Assembly (NCBI GenBank): GCA_013396525.1
Contig: VWYX01000679.1
Coordinates: 186,001-250,000 of the forward strand
DNA from: Chaetorhynchus papuensis
Lineage: Eukaryota; Chordata; Aves; Passeriformes; Rhipiduridae
DNA: 64,000 nt
Direction of reading: 5' to 3'
Shown here: positions 51,646 to 63,740 of the stretch, piece after piece
Layout of the letters: the number at the start of each line of letters is the position of its first letter
Position numbering within the stretch: position 1 is the stretch's first letter
Notes under the pieces: model-generated
Databases searched by the model: none
What the model was told of the DNA's origin: nothing
Seen by the model: the letters and a program-made list of their open reading frames with translations, nothing else
Program-made: the position numbers and the translations under genes

Positions 51646-54600
51646 TGTGTATTTTTCAAATTAAGAACCGAGGTTGTTCCTGCTTGCGTTCAAAATGGTA
51701 AAAATGGGAAGCCAGAAGATTTGTTGCTGTCTGGTCTCTGCCTCTCAGACTATTTGGTGTGAGTAGTCCTGCTCAGAAGCGTCCTTTTGACATAGCTCAT
51801 CATAACACGGACTCACAAGCAACTCTGCCCTGGCAGACTGTAGGTCTATGATGCCTGTCCATTGCCTAGAGAAGGAACTGCAATTGTGCCTACTGTAGAG
51901 ACAATACGATGGTAGTCTGAGGTGAACATTTTTGAAAGAACTATTCTGAAAGCAAAATGCTGAGTTCCATCCCATCTGTCTTGTAGGAGCCTGGTCCTAT
52001 TGAGTGGTCTGGGTGTTGATTTTTTTGATGTCTGGGTGACAAAATGCCAAGTCTTAAAAGTAAGCCTATTTCTTGAATACTAGCAAACTTCCAGCTGTTG
52101 CCTACTCTGGTCTGTGACAAGTGGGGCAGTTCAGAATGGGGCAGTTACAGAAATTGCAAGGATGGAGTCACGAATGTTGAATCTCTGGGCTACAAGAAAA
52201 GGAAGGATTTTCAAAATCCCAGTTTGGGACTTGGGCACTTATATTTATGCATTTGACTGATGATGCCCAAGATTTTTGTGAATTATAGCTCCCAATGCAT
52301 AGTCATTATTTTAGGGCAATTTTAACAAACTTTTTTTTCTTGAGTATTAAAAAATGCCAAACCTGAGTTTTCACATAGTTAAATGCTAATCTGAATATCA
52401 TGTTTGCTTGAATTTATTGAGTGATGGGTTGTCAGGTAGCATTTCTGTAAGCACAGCAATATGGCCATCCTTTAATGTTATGTCATCCAAAGCAACTTGA
52501 ATGAATGAAATGTCAGTTAAAAACAGTCCTTTGAATACATATGAAACCTGAAAAAAACCAAAAAAACCCCAAAAACATAAGAAAGACAATCTTAACTATC
52601 TAATCTTATAAATATTTTTAGAGATCTAATGCAAAAAAGACCCCTCCCCAATTCTAATACAACCAGATGCATCACTATTAATTTAGAACATGGAAGCCAG
52701 AATAACTGGCTGGTGCTGCTTGTTGTTCTTGCAGTGTGCTGTGCCTTTCAAATCCCTGTTCATGTGCCTCAAAAACATACCACTCTTATAATGCCCAGTA
52801 TAGGTTTTACCTCTAAGGAGCCTAACAATAGCTTCCATTCCAGAACAGAAATGGCTTGTTACAGGACAAAAGCCTTTTGTGAGGAGAAAAGTTGAGCAAA
52901 CCAGTTTTATGCTCAGTTGTCTTTGTTTCCAGGCAGGCAGCTAATAATGTGTGTTTGTCAGTTTACTACTTCAGCGCTGTTCCAGAAAGCAGTGCTCTTG
53001 GGCATGACTCGTTGGGGTTGCTCTTCATGGTTCATCATCTCTGTGGCCTTCTGGGAAAAGAACTTTACAGCAATTCTGTTTGAACTAACCTTCATTGTAT
53101 CTGTGCCTATAAATATGGGATATCTTTCTACTAGATTTTTACTAGGCCATTTCAGATGGTGACCTGAACTAGAATGAAGTGGACATGAACAAAAAGGAAG
53201 ATCTTATTCAGCAGGTAAGAGACTGATCGTGAATGATTTCTGAGCAGATATACTGATATAAAATACTTCTCACACCTACCTCAGGATTTCAAGTGAGTGC
53301 GTGTTCCTTGTGAATTATGTGCAAGGCTCTTCATGCATGCATGTTGAGCATGGTCTAATTCTGAAGGAAATGGAGGTCAAAAAAAGGCCTCTTGTTTAAG
53401 CTGAAAAAACCCCATTTGCTTTAGGAAACAACTCTAACAGATTTTAACTTCCTATTGGTTTCGTTTATAATTTTATCAGAAGTAACAGAAACAGATATCT
53501 TAAATCTGATCCTATTAATATTATTAGGGAAACACATTGGCTTTGACTTCATTAATGTAAATGGGTTAGAAAGTGTCACTCTTGAGTCAGGCTACTGACC
53601 CAAGTGGAGCTGCTCAGTTTCTATAAAAGCACATTTTAACAGATTTAGGTCCTGAATTAGTATTTCTGTGGTCCCAGACCACTGTGAAGGAAGGATCAGC
53701 TTATTCATTTTGAGGCTCTGCCTTAGTTAGGGATTTTTTTTTTTTTTTACACAGTGCAGGTGGCATAGTCAAGGGAAAGTAATTGCAAATAATCTCGTTA
53801 CAAGGACAACTCTGTTGCTTTGAAGCAGCAAGATAATCAGTGACCTTGAGAAGCCCATCTGGTAATTGCGTATGTAGAATGAAGGCTTTGAATGGGTGTA
53901 ACAGACAAAGGCAGGTGTCAGATGTGAAAATAAGTAGCGCAATATTCTGACCTAGCCTCACTCCATTCATTTTCACATGGGGGATGCTAATAATCTTGAG
54001 TATATTTAAAAGTTTCAAAGAAGGAAGGAGACTTTTTTTCTGCTCCTCACGTTGCCACGTATCTCCCTTGACCTATGACAAGTTTGTGTTTCAGCTTCTC
54101 CAACTGCAAAATAATGAGATGTACCTAATGTTTATGCCACTTTCACATCCTTCACAACGAGGTTTTTGTAGCAGTAAATCACTCTTAAAGAGCCACTTTA
54201 TCAAACAAGGTCACTGAGGGAGAAATTAGTCACAGCAATATCTTGACAAAGTATGTGATCCTCATGTTTCTCACTTACAAACAACCAGTGTCTGTTTATC
54301 ATCACACGCCTTGTTTTAGCACTGCACCCAAGAGCCAAAAAGCCCCTCTCTGTGCCTGGAGATACTCCCTGGAAATATCTGTGTTGTCCTTGGTACAGCT
54401 CCATGGCCAGATTCTCTCCTGGTTCAAATCTTTGTAACTCCAGTGACTCCAGTGAAGCTGCATTAATTCCCAGCAGTGCATAATTTGTTCCTGCATCCTC
54501 TGCTCCTTTGCTGCCTGGTTGCTGGGGAAGCAGCAGGGCAATGCCAGGGAAAGGGGCAGGGAAAGCACTTGGACACAGACCTACTTGCTTTATGGGTACT

Positions 54601-57600
54601 GTTGCATGAGGTCTTAAGCAGCACCTCCTGCTGACTTGGCTTCAAGTATTTTAAATTCATTTGAAATTTGAATACACAAAAAGATTAAATAAACTTGTAC
54701 CAACCTGGGGGAGCTCTAAAGGGTAACCTGGTAACAGCCAGAGTGGGATATAAAAAGTTCCTCAGCATTTAGAGTATGATAGTATTTGAAAACTCTGAAA
54801 AACTGACTTTTGAATTCGAGCTAGAAAAAAGTTCAAACAATGTGAATTGTGTTACATGTCAGCATTACATGAAAAATATTTTTACTTTTCTTTTAGACTG
54901 GAAACATTTAATTTCAGTTTTTCAATAGTGTTTTATGATACAAAAAAACCCCAAACCTAAGTGAAGCAATTAACTTTTCATAAATAAAAAATTCAGTCAA
55001 CCAAACCTTATATATTTTTGACACTTGTTTTTGTTTCCCATGTTTTTCAACTTCTTAGGTTTACCAGATTTTGACATTTTGACCTTCTTTGCAAAAATAT
55101 TTTTTCATTCTTGAAAAGTCTGTAGCATCAACTTGGAAAGATCATCACAATTTGACCTCTTAACAATCAGTTAACAATATGAAACAAAAAAAGAGAATGT
55201 GACTGAGCCCCTATCGTACTTTGTTGAATGCTTGCATCACTTTTTTAGGTAGCCAGCAGCAGGAACATTGAGTTATTTTGTTGATTAGATATACTAAACC
55301 TCCTGCTACAATTGCACCTTGCCTCTTTCACCTTTTCCTTTGATAGAAACCCTTCTGCAGCTATTCATCTACAGTTCCTCAGAGCACCTTTTAAACTAAC
55401 TCTGTTTCTCTCTTTTTCCCTCCTATCAAATGCCTTCCTGAGAGTTTATTTTTCTCATTTCCATGTCTCTTTTTGTCAACCTGTTTTTGAGAGAGGTTTT
55501 TAAACCACAATAGTGTTTGCAGTCTTGCCTGAAGTCATGACACAAAAAAAAAAGTAGGAGAAAAATGGAAGGTCCCCTCTGCAGCATCTGAATTTGCCAC
55601 ATAGAACACCACAGATATATTTTCAGTCACCTATAAAATCATTTTAAGGCAGAAGTTCAAGAATTGCCCTGGATTTTCACCTGTTTCACACACCACAAAC
55701 CTCAGTATTTGTTATTCCTCCCAAAGGCAACACTTTACATTTGCAATGCTCTCAGCTTGGCAGGTTCACAGATGAACTGCCTTTTGGCAGTGCTGTATTT
55801 CATGATGTAGTTAATGCTCCACTTCTGAGCTGTACAAAGCCTAAAAATAAACACAAACTGATTAAGAAAAATTGCTTTAGATTTTTATTTTCTGTGTTAC
55901 CACAAGATACAAAACGTCCCTCAGATGCAGAATCCTGATCGCGTGCCAGAAGCGGCACTTTATTTGGTTAAGTAGAGCAAGCAATTTTGTCTGCACAGTG
56001 CTGAAATATTTGCCTGCTGCTACTGTCCTCTGTTCTCTCCTCTTCCTACCTGCACGGTGCTTTAACATGCTGCTGCAGAGCTTAAGTGTAGCCCTTATCT
56101 GTTGATAGTCAAAGACATCCAGACTCTTGTGTACTCAGAGTGACACAGCAGTAGTGAAGGCAAGTAAAGCTGTTACTTGTAGGAGTTGAGATTATCCATA
56201 AAGGGAAATCAAGTGTGATCCAGCCCTACTCTTCCTGCCTCTTGTAGGACTTGCACTGGACCACCTCTTCCTGAAGCCTTACCAAGTGCAAACTCCGGTG
56301 CAGAGGGGATCGATGTTAACAGCACAAATTGCAGCACTGGGACAAGTAGTCCTAACAGAAACCAGAACTTGGGGAAGTACCAACAAATATTAATGAAAAA
56401 TAGCATCAGATATAACCTTAGAAAGAAAAAGCTAAATCTCAGATTCATTGCATAATGTGGCCTACAATCTTTATATTTTGGACCTAATTCTTCTAGCAGG
56501 AATGTTTGAATCGCTGCCCAAGCATTCACTTGCTAAGACAGAGAAGCAAACTTCAAAACTGCCAAGACCTCTGACTTAAGGTGCAAGTAAATATTTGAAA
56601 ATCAGCAAACAAAAACTAATTGATGCTGAAACAAATGTTGGGTAAAAAACCTGGTACTGTTGCTGCAGAGCAACAAAAATGCAGGAACATTCAGGAAGGA
56701 AATTAAAAGCAGTCAGAATTTTTGCTGTATTAATGCCATGACTGTTTTGCTTTCCTTTCAGCACAGCACGACACATGGTTCAATTAAATTAAGTAATGAT
56801 TTGTAGCCAGCTCACTTGCACTACCTCTCATTCAAGGCACTATTTCACTGAACCGTCTCTGGCTTCTGTAGGGAAAAAAACCTTTCAAGAAATAAAAAGT
56901 TAAACAGATAATTCATAAGTCCTGTTCCTGGGTGCTTTCCCCTCTGTGCCCAGGTACTGAGCCTTTTCTGATGGTAGACACCACATAAACTACTAGACAA
57001 GTAAATCTAAGTCTGTGTTATAGTTCATGCATATGACTATCTTTAATAATATGAAGAGATACTGTAGTGGTACCTTGCAACAAATAAAGAAATGTTTGTT
57101 TCACTGCAGAAAATACTGTGAATGATTTCTAAATGGAAATCCATAATGTCTGACTTTATTTAGAAATTAAGAGTCATTTTCCTGCAAAAAAAATCACAAT
57201 GTGCATTTTGCTGGGGACCTAAAGTAATGCATAGGTTGTTCTCTGTATAATTGTAAGAGTTTCATTTATTTGAAAGTAAAAATGATCACTGTTTTTGTTT
57301 AAGAGTAATGGGTGCAGTATTTCTTTTGGGTCTGTAATCAAACGGCAGTACCACAGCCTAGTTCTTCATGGAAAACAAACCCTTTGCAAACTACTATAGA
57401 CACATCAGTCATTAGAGATCTGTTGCAAAGGAGCATCTCCATTAACAAACTTCCAAGTGATCAGTCATTATCCTGCTCTCCTCTATTCAGAAGGAATTGG
57501 TTTTGTTAAGGATTATCACGTGGGGATGGTACCTTGTGTTCATGAAATCCTTTGGAATGGTTAGTTATGTGAATAAGCAGTTTTCTGACATTTTCCTTTT

Positions 57601-58899
57601 CACACATGAAAAATCCTTTGTCTGACTTCAGTATAGGTGTTATAAAAAAGGATGTGCTTAACTTTCCTTCAGTCATTTTGCTGAACATTTTTCAGAGATC
57701 TACAATATGGAAAACAGGCAAAAACTTAACCTAACTTTAAAATTTTCAGTGGTTGTCAGCATACATTATAAAGCAGAAATGCATATGGCATTATGATTAT
57801 GTTACTGGTTTCAAGTTATCCAAAGGAAATAGAAGAATTCTGAAAACCTCATAAATTTTAAATCAAGATATTTTGATGATGGCAGCCTCTGCTACAAAAG
57901 ATATTTAAGGAAATATTTGTCATAAATCGCAAAACACTTTTTTTTTAAAATGACTATAGCTTTCATAGCTGGAACTCTTCCCTATTTCTCTCAAAAAATA
58001 ATGTTATATGCTTAGAAATTTAATATGATGAATCTTTTATTTGAAGATTTGTGTTTTTCCATTTGGCAGACACTGGTTCCTCCACCCCTACTCTTTCTCC
58101 CCTTGTGTCATTCCCTTTTTGTATTACTTAGGAAAGTATTAAAATTACAATTCTGAATTATAATCTGTTTTTGTCCACTTTGCCTTTCAAAGAAGTTACT
58201 TTATTACGTTTCTATTCCATAATGACACAGAGCTGTAGGAATCTATTCTACATGGGTGAATGTGTAGTGGTATCAGCAAACACCCAGAAGTATTTTATGG
58301 GGTATTACAGGGTGTGTTACGGGAATAAACCAAAGCCCTTGGATGAAGAAATGGATTCATTAAACACCGAGGGCTAAAACTGGGGTAGGCAAGGACTTCT
58401 GTTGTGGAGGCACCAGTAACTGTGTTGGATTGCCAGTGGGCATCACGGGTGTGTCTCTGTCAGGTTATGTGCATGGGAGTTAGAGGTTTATCCTCCCTGC
58501 AGGGCTGCTGCCCAGCTGCCTGCCACACCAACAGCAGTGTGCTCCCAGTGAGCTCCCAAAGCAGCTGCACACACAGCCTGCCGTGGGATTTTGGAGCAGG
58601 CGGGAGAGAGGGAGGAAGCATTTCTGTGAGCTCTTTGTTAGGAGAGAAGCCATAAACCTCTTTTGACTATGGAATAATGGAAAATAGCATGGTGGGAAAA
58701 TAGCATGGTGGGAAAATAGCGAAGAGAGGGAAGAATGATGCGGAAAAAGGGAGTTGTTAATGAAATTAATGTCGGCCGTGTAGCTGCTTCCTTCCCCGTG
58801 CACACTGGATGATGCTGCCTTTCCTTCTACGTGCTTTTGTCTGCCAACAGAAACCACTTTTGCCTTACCCAGACTGGCATTCACTTTGCTTTTGTGCAG
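51646..58899. other. Stretch without a firmly supported gene
   Basis: AT-rich probable intron or intergenic DNA. It includes a weak exon candidate at 52933-53083 (see the hunt section), further good acceptors without convincing frames (about 56761, 58069), and a 16-bp tandem repeat at 58679-58720. Confidence 0.45.
58679..58720. repeat. 16-bp tandem repeat, about 2.6 copies
   Basis: The unit ggaaaatagcatggtg is repeated head to tail with no mismatch; the last copy is partial. It lies 180 bp upstream of the exon at 58900. Confidence 0.93.
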
Positions 58900-58959
58900 A
58901 TCCCTTCTTCTGGAAATTCAGAAAGTGGAGAGAGTGCAGATTATTCCTTTGTGGAAAAG
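58900..58959 (+). CDS. Small internal exon (serine/acidic linker), unidentified gene
   Basis: A 60-nt exon with acceptor cactttgcttttgtgcag and donor AAAAG|gtaaag. All three frames are open, so the frame is chosen by phase: the next exon (60093) starts in phase 0, and a 60-nt exon preserves phase. The selected frame reads IPSSGNSESGESADYSFVEK, a serine- and acid-rich stretch that continues naturally into the equally acidic start of the next exon (NTSESDNDEVDG). This composition suggests a disordered linker. The upstream partner exon was not identified, but it should end in phase 0. Confidence 0.65.
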
Positions 58960-60092
58960 GTAAAGAATGGTCTCATTCAGAGGATATCCCTTGATTTCCC
59001 AGTGTTTTTACAGGTGCTAATTCCAGCCCAACCCAAGCAAACCAAGGACTGTTAATATTTCTTCAATGCATACTTGAGTAGGTATTCATAAGTAATATAA
59101 TAATTTGTGACTGGCTATGCAGTGTTTTTGGTTAAACTATGTCAGGGAGTCTTTTTTAAGACATTGTGAAATAGAGAATTCAATGACTATCTTGATGATT
59201 AATCACTCACAATATTGAAATTTGTGCTATTTTTTTTAATTTGAAAGTGTCTGGTTTTGATTTCCTGTCCCTTTCCCTGCCACCATTTCCCTGCAAATTA
59301 ATCACACTTGAGGTAGGATTAGGATGCTAAGGAGAGATGGTGATCCAGACTCTTCTTGATACTTTTTTGGGATCTAGACACTTCTTGATATTTTTGGGGA
59401 TAATGCAAGCACATTAATTTTTCTAGTTCCTTTTTGCACCTTTTCCACATGTTTACATCCATTTTAAAATCCTACAATATAAACTATATCAATATCATAT
59501 ATAAAGGTAAACATTGGGTTCTTACCTGTTTAAACATCCAAATATGAGTTCTTCCTTTTGACCACTGCTCTAAGTTCAGTTATTTGACCAAATTAGGTCC
59601 TGAAATTAATCTAAAAGCTGCTTATTTTCAGGTTTCAATCCTCACATTTATAAGAATTGCCAGTTTTCTGTGTTTCAGGGCAATAAATTTCCTTTATAAA
59701 TACAAATACTTTTAATATGAACATACTTTTAATGTGAATGAATACTTTTAATATGAAAGGAATATACTTAATTGTAAGTACTAAAATACATTTCTTTCAC
59801 ATTTAAAGGACATTTTGGCAAATGATGCCACACAATGTACAATGTCTTATAATCTACTAAATCTGCCTAAAAACGGTATTATGAAGGTATTTTCACCAAT
59901 TTTGTTCTAAAACATAATAAAAATAATTCTGTGAGATATTTTAAAGATCAGAGTAAATGTTCACAGAGACTTCCATCACCAAGAAGTAATAGAAGTGCTA
60001 CGAAGTAAATGCAGCTGGTGGTAGTACTCCATTGCCATGTTCTGTGTCATTCATGCATGTTGTTTGGTTGTATATTTTATTGCTGGTTACAG
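58960..60092. other. Intron between exons 58900-58959 and 60093-61086
   Basis: Starts gtaaag and ends with a pyrimidine-containing acceptor (attttattgctggttacag). AT-rich. Contains an imperfect local duplication at about 59343-59400 (gactcttcttgatac and gacacttcttgatat) and no recognised repeat family. Confidence 0.6.
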
Positions 60093-61086
60093 AACACATC
60101 TGAAAGTGACAATGATGAAGTTGATGGCAACAATGTATGTGGTTTCAGAAAGAAAAAGGGAATCAAAGGCCCTGCAAAGTATGCTCCTCCTTTAGAAAAT
60201 GAGAAGATGGAGCTGTCCCACACCTCAAAAGTCCCAGATCCTTGTCCCCTTAAAGGAACCACTGGTTGCTCAGAACTGCCATCAGACCAGTCTCTCCAAA
60301 CCCCCATTACCTTTCCTCCAGTACAAAAGGACAGAGGAGGTCACGACAATTCCGATTCTGGCAGCGATGGTAAAGAAGACAGGCTTGGAGAAACACGAGA
60401 AACCCAGGAAAATGCTGAAATTGGGAAAAGAATAGTGGGAAAAATGAGTGAGGAAACAGATACAGCAGCTCAGATGAACCTGCACCAAGGTGTGCAGCCT
60501 GCGAGGGGTGCAGGGAAAGGTGGCTGCACAGAGGCAGTGCAGAGGGAGGACAGTGAGCAGAGAGGGGCTAAGCCAGCAGGACAGGGTGGGATGGAAGAAA
60601 AAGTTGTCAAGTTTCATGTGACAAAGATGGGCTCCCTGGGCGGTGCTGCACCCATGCCAGGGAGCCATACTGCCGAGTCCTTCACAGGGGCACCTGGCAT
60701 TTCTAAACGAAGTCTACAAGAGTTGAAGAACCTGCTGAGTGAAGGGCATCTGCCTTCTCATGGGCCCAATTTCTGTGGCAAGGCGGGCGGCACTTTTGCT
60801 CAGAAAAATTTGAAACCCTGGGTGAAAGCAGCTGACAAACAGGACTGGCCCTTTGAGACTTTTACTCCCCATTTTGGAGAGGAAAAGCAAAAGTATCTCA
60901 GCTTCCACAAAGAGGGAGTGGGGCAGCAGAGCAAAACTGTCCTGGTCCTCAGCTCTGCCGGCTCTGATCAGCAGCAACCAGTGGGAAGCGATGTGGATCA
61001 ACTTATTCTGGGACTACCAGCAGCTACTACACCTGCAGAGAGCACAGCTCCCGAGGTTCAGTTTGACTCCTCCACGGGCCACACCG
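60093..61086 (+). CDS. Large 994-nt internal exon encoding a disordered region, unidentified gene
   Basis: This is the longest coding signal in the window: open for 331 codons plus one base between acceptor attgctggttacag and donor ACCG|gtaagg. The ATG-started frame begins upstream at 60009 but runs through the acceptor, so the in-frame methionine there is probably intronic. The peptide starts acidic (NTSESDNDEVDG), then has a basic cluster (residues about 18-28, RKKKGIKGPAK; a possible nuclear signal). It is rich in S, G, E, Q and P, with few hydrophobics until about residue 203 (KRSLQELKNLLSEG, a likely helix) and about 281 (KTVLVLSSAGSD, which resembles a SUMO-interacting motif). No catalytic domain was seen. 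It enters in phase 0 and exits in phase 1. The exon probably encodes a fast-evolving, disordered part of a nuclear protein; the name is unknown. Confidence 0.85.
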
Positions 61087-61772
61087 GTAAGGATGCTTAA
61101 ACATCACCTGCTCTCCCCTTAAACAAAATGCTCCTGTTGTTTTGTGGTGTTTTGCTAAGCTGCAAACTTAAGTCAGAGCTAGTGCCCAAGAGAACTGACA
61201 CCTGTGGTTTCTGTGTGATCAGGATGGATCGGATATTGTGCTCTACATCTGTGCTGCTTTTTTATTTTTTTGAAGCAAGGCATTCATAAAGCCCAAATGC
61301 CTGCCAAAAAATGCCACGCACAAGTGGTCATGTCTTTTTCACTAAAACTGAAATACTTCCTCATTTAAACTGAGTGCAGGCAGCATTTCCCAAAAGTCTG
61401 CTAGATACTGCAAAGATCTGATGGCATCTGTGCTTCTTAAAATTTCCTCTTTTTTTTAACATTTCCAGCAGTAGAAATTTCTCCCATGTAGGGATGATGT
61501 TTTCAATTATTTGTCCTGTGAGAGGACTGGAATGCAAAAACATCTCTTATAAATCATAGCGGAAGAAAAGCAAATGAGGCAGAGAGAACTTCCACTTATT
61601 TTCATGCTGTTCAGTAAGCCCATTTTGGAAGTGTTTATAGAGACAATTAATTGCTACTAATAGGCTGTGATTTCTTTGTAAAAGCTCCTGGGCTAGCTGG
61701 ATCAACAAACTGAAAACTATTATTAGCTGTGATAATGTAATGGGCTTGAACAGTTTGTTGTTCTGTTTCCAG
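61087..61772. other. Intron
   Basis: Starts gtaagg and ends with a strong acceptor (tttgttgttctgtttccag). AT-rich; nothing recognised inside. Confidence 0.7.
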
Positions 61773-61864
61773 GAAGCACAAAAACACCAGTTTTCAGTTG
61801 TATAGATATCACATTAATACATTTCCATGAGCATCAGTCTAAGATCACATTATCAGCTCTCCAG
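61773..61864 (+). CDS. Internal exon following the large exon, ordered segment
   Basis: A 92-nt exon entered in phase 1, exactly as required by the exit of the exon at 61086; the split codon G|GA restores glycine. The other two frames contain stops. It reads STKTPVFSCIDITLIHFHEH, then QSKITLSALQ, a stretch with alternating hydrophobics unlike the disordered exon before it, so it may begin a small folded or binding domain. The acceptor is excellent; the donor CAG|gttaga is weaker than usual. It leaves in phase 0. No following exon was found before 64000, so the gene continues beyond the window or its next exon was missed. Confidence 0.78.
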
Positions 61865-63192
61865 GTTAGATATCTTTCCTTTTGAATACTCTTACTGATA
61901 CAAGAAATAGAAATCTCTTCATTGATAAAATAATTTAGCCATCATTTACTATGTAACAAAATATAATAATAGCAATTAAATATTTACAATAATATTAATT
62001 TATCCTGCTTTTTGCAAGGCTCCTGACAGATGGGTAGAAACCCTCCTATGCATACTCTGAAAACAATTTGAACATGTAAATTGTTGTTAGCTACTGCAGG
62101 ACTTCTTGGTAGGCATTTTGTGTTACCCAGTTTGAGCAAGTCTGAACAAGATATCCATGAACATTATTAGTGCTTACTCAGGGCACGGCATGAGAAATAC
62201 AAAGCTTTGAAAAATATTTTTTGCTCGAACCGTTCTCTATTCATGTCTATCAGAATAAAAAGGTTAGAGCATTATTTAGCAGCCTACACTTGATGCTGTT
62301 CCCTTTCCAGACTACATTGTTTTTCACATTTCTAAAAGGTTAGCAAAATGCATTATCAAATTTATAACACTACTGTTTTCTCATTGTCTGCAAAAGCAGC
62401 AAATATATTTTAAAACATAGGAGTAATTATTCTTTGTCATAGCACTATTTACAAGGTAGAGGGAACTGATGAGATTAATTGTAGATTCCACAGGGAGATT
62501 TCAGCCCAGCTGTAGCCACTCAACATGAAGTAACTAATCCAGCTTATTGCCTAGCCAGTAAAAACAGACATTTTGTCTTCAAAGAGGTATTAGAGGTGGG
62601 TGAAAAATCGACTTCTGAAGGTGGGTGTGTATTCCCACTCAGTGGGGAAGAAGTCCCATGATGATTAGCTTAGATCATTTGTGTGACTCTGAGGTGCCTA
62701 AAGCTACCTGGGATTAATCCTGCCCTGTGTCACTGGTGGTGGTGATTACTCTAAGGGACCCACAGATGAGAGCAAACTATGAGGGGAGCTGGGAGAAAAC
62801 TGTTTTGTCTCATCAGAAAAGTATTCCATTTCAAAGAGTTTGGAATCTCATGAGGTTTGGATTCCATTTGGCTTTGACCAAACAAGTTGTAGGGCTCACT
62901 GTGCATTTCTGCTGGTAAACGGAATGCACAGAAACAGTTTCTACTTAATAAGAGCTGTATGTGGTCAAAATTTAATTTTCATTGAAGACGTTCAGTAACT
63001 TAACTGAAGAAAAGGAAGTTTTAGATAAAATTCTGCACTGTTTAATGAGCCTTTGCATAAACCGTATTTCATTGCTGCCCATGGTAATTTATTGATTGAT
63101 ATGATCAAGCCCTAAATATTTTAATTTTTTTGACTAAAACATTATGTTAAATATTTTCACTTACCAGAGTGCCTGAAGTCTTGGATCTAAAG

Positions 63193-63339
63193 ATATCTCG
63201 ACACTGAGTAGATCTGAAATACAATCTCTAATAATTTACAAGTTTTCAAATATTTGAACTTGCTCAAATCAGACTTCATCCAAAATGTTTAGAAAAATTA
63301 CAAGAGGTTATATTTCAGATCCACTCAGTGTTGAGGTAT
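63193..63339. repeat. Imperfect inverted repeat of about 147 bp (hairpin or MITE-like)
   Basis: The left arm (tctcgacactgagtagatct, then gaaata) and the right arm (tatttcagatccactcagtg, then ttgaggta) are reverse complements with a few mismatches, and weaker complementarity continues inward for about 20 bases more. Near the centre lies a perfect 14-bp palindrome, ttcaaatatttgaa (63245-63258). It could be a decayed short DNA transposon or a hairpin-forming RNA source. No target-site duplication was confirmed. Confidence 0.7.
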
Positions 63340-63693
63340 GGCCAAAACAGGAATATACTTTATTGTTGTAAAAGTACAGAGTTAAGGGACAATTTCTAGA
63401 GATCAGCAGTAGAAAGGTTAAAACATATAGCTGAGTGTCAGTAATTCAGAGGATTTATATACAGTCATGTTAGTTACATGGTTAACATCTCTCTAAAATG
63501 ATAAATCCTCATGTTTTTTCCAAAATTCTGATTGGACAATGTGGTAATATTACTGCATGTGCATTTTGTCCATTTCTTGTCAGCTCTTTTGTAAAAAAAG
63601 TGCTTGGACAGGGAAAAAATAATAGAAAAGAAGCAAATGTGTCAATTATTTGGGTTAGTAAGAAAAATGTTACTTGAACAGTGTCAGAGAAAC

Positions 63694-63740
63694 TAGAGCT
63701 GAAGCTGAAGCTAAAGCTAAAGCTCTTAACCTAAAGCTCT
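63694..63740. repeat. Degenerate (GAAGCT/AAAGCT) hexamer repeat
   Basis: Runs of gagctgaagctgaagctaaa, then gctaaagct, with a nearby extra ctaaagctct unit; a short imperfect hexanucleotide repeat. Confidence 0.7.

Noticed and set aside
60009..60092. ATG at 60009 as the start of the 363-codon frame
   Set aside because: The hydrophobic, cysteine- and histidine-rich N-terminal 28 codons differ sharply from the rest and end exactly at a splice acceptor, so they are read as intron.
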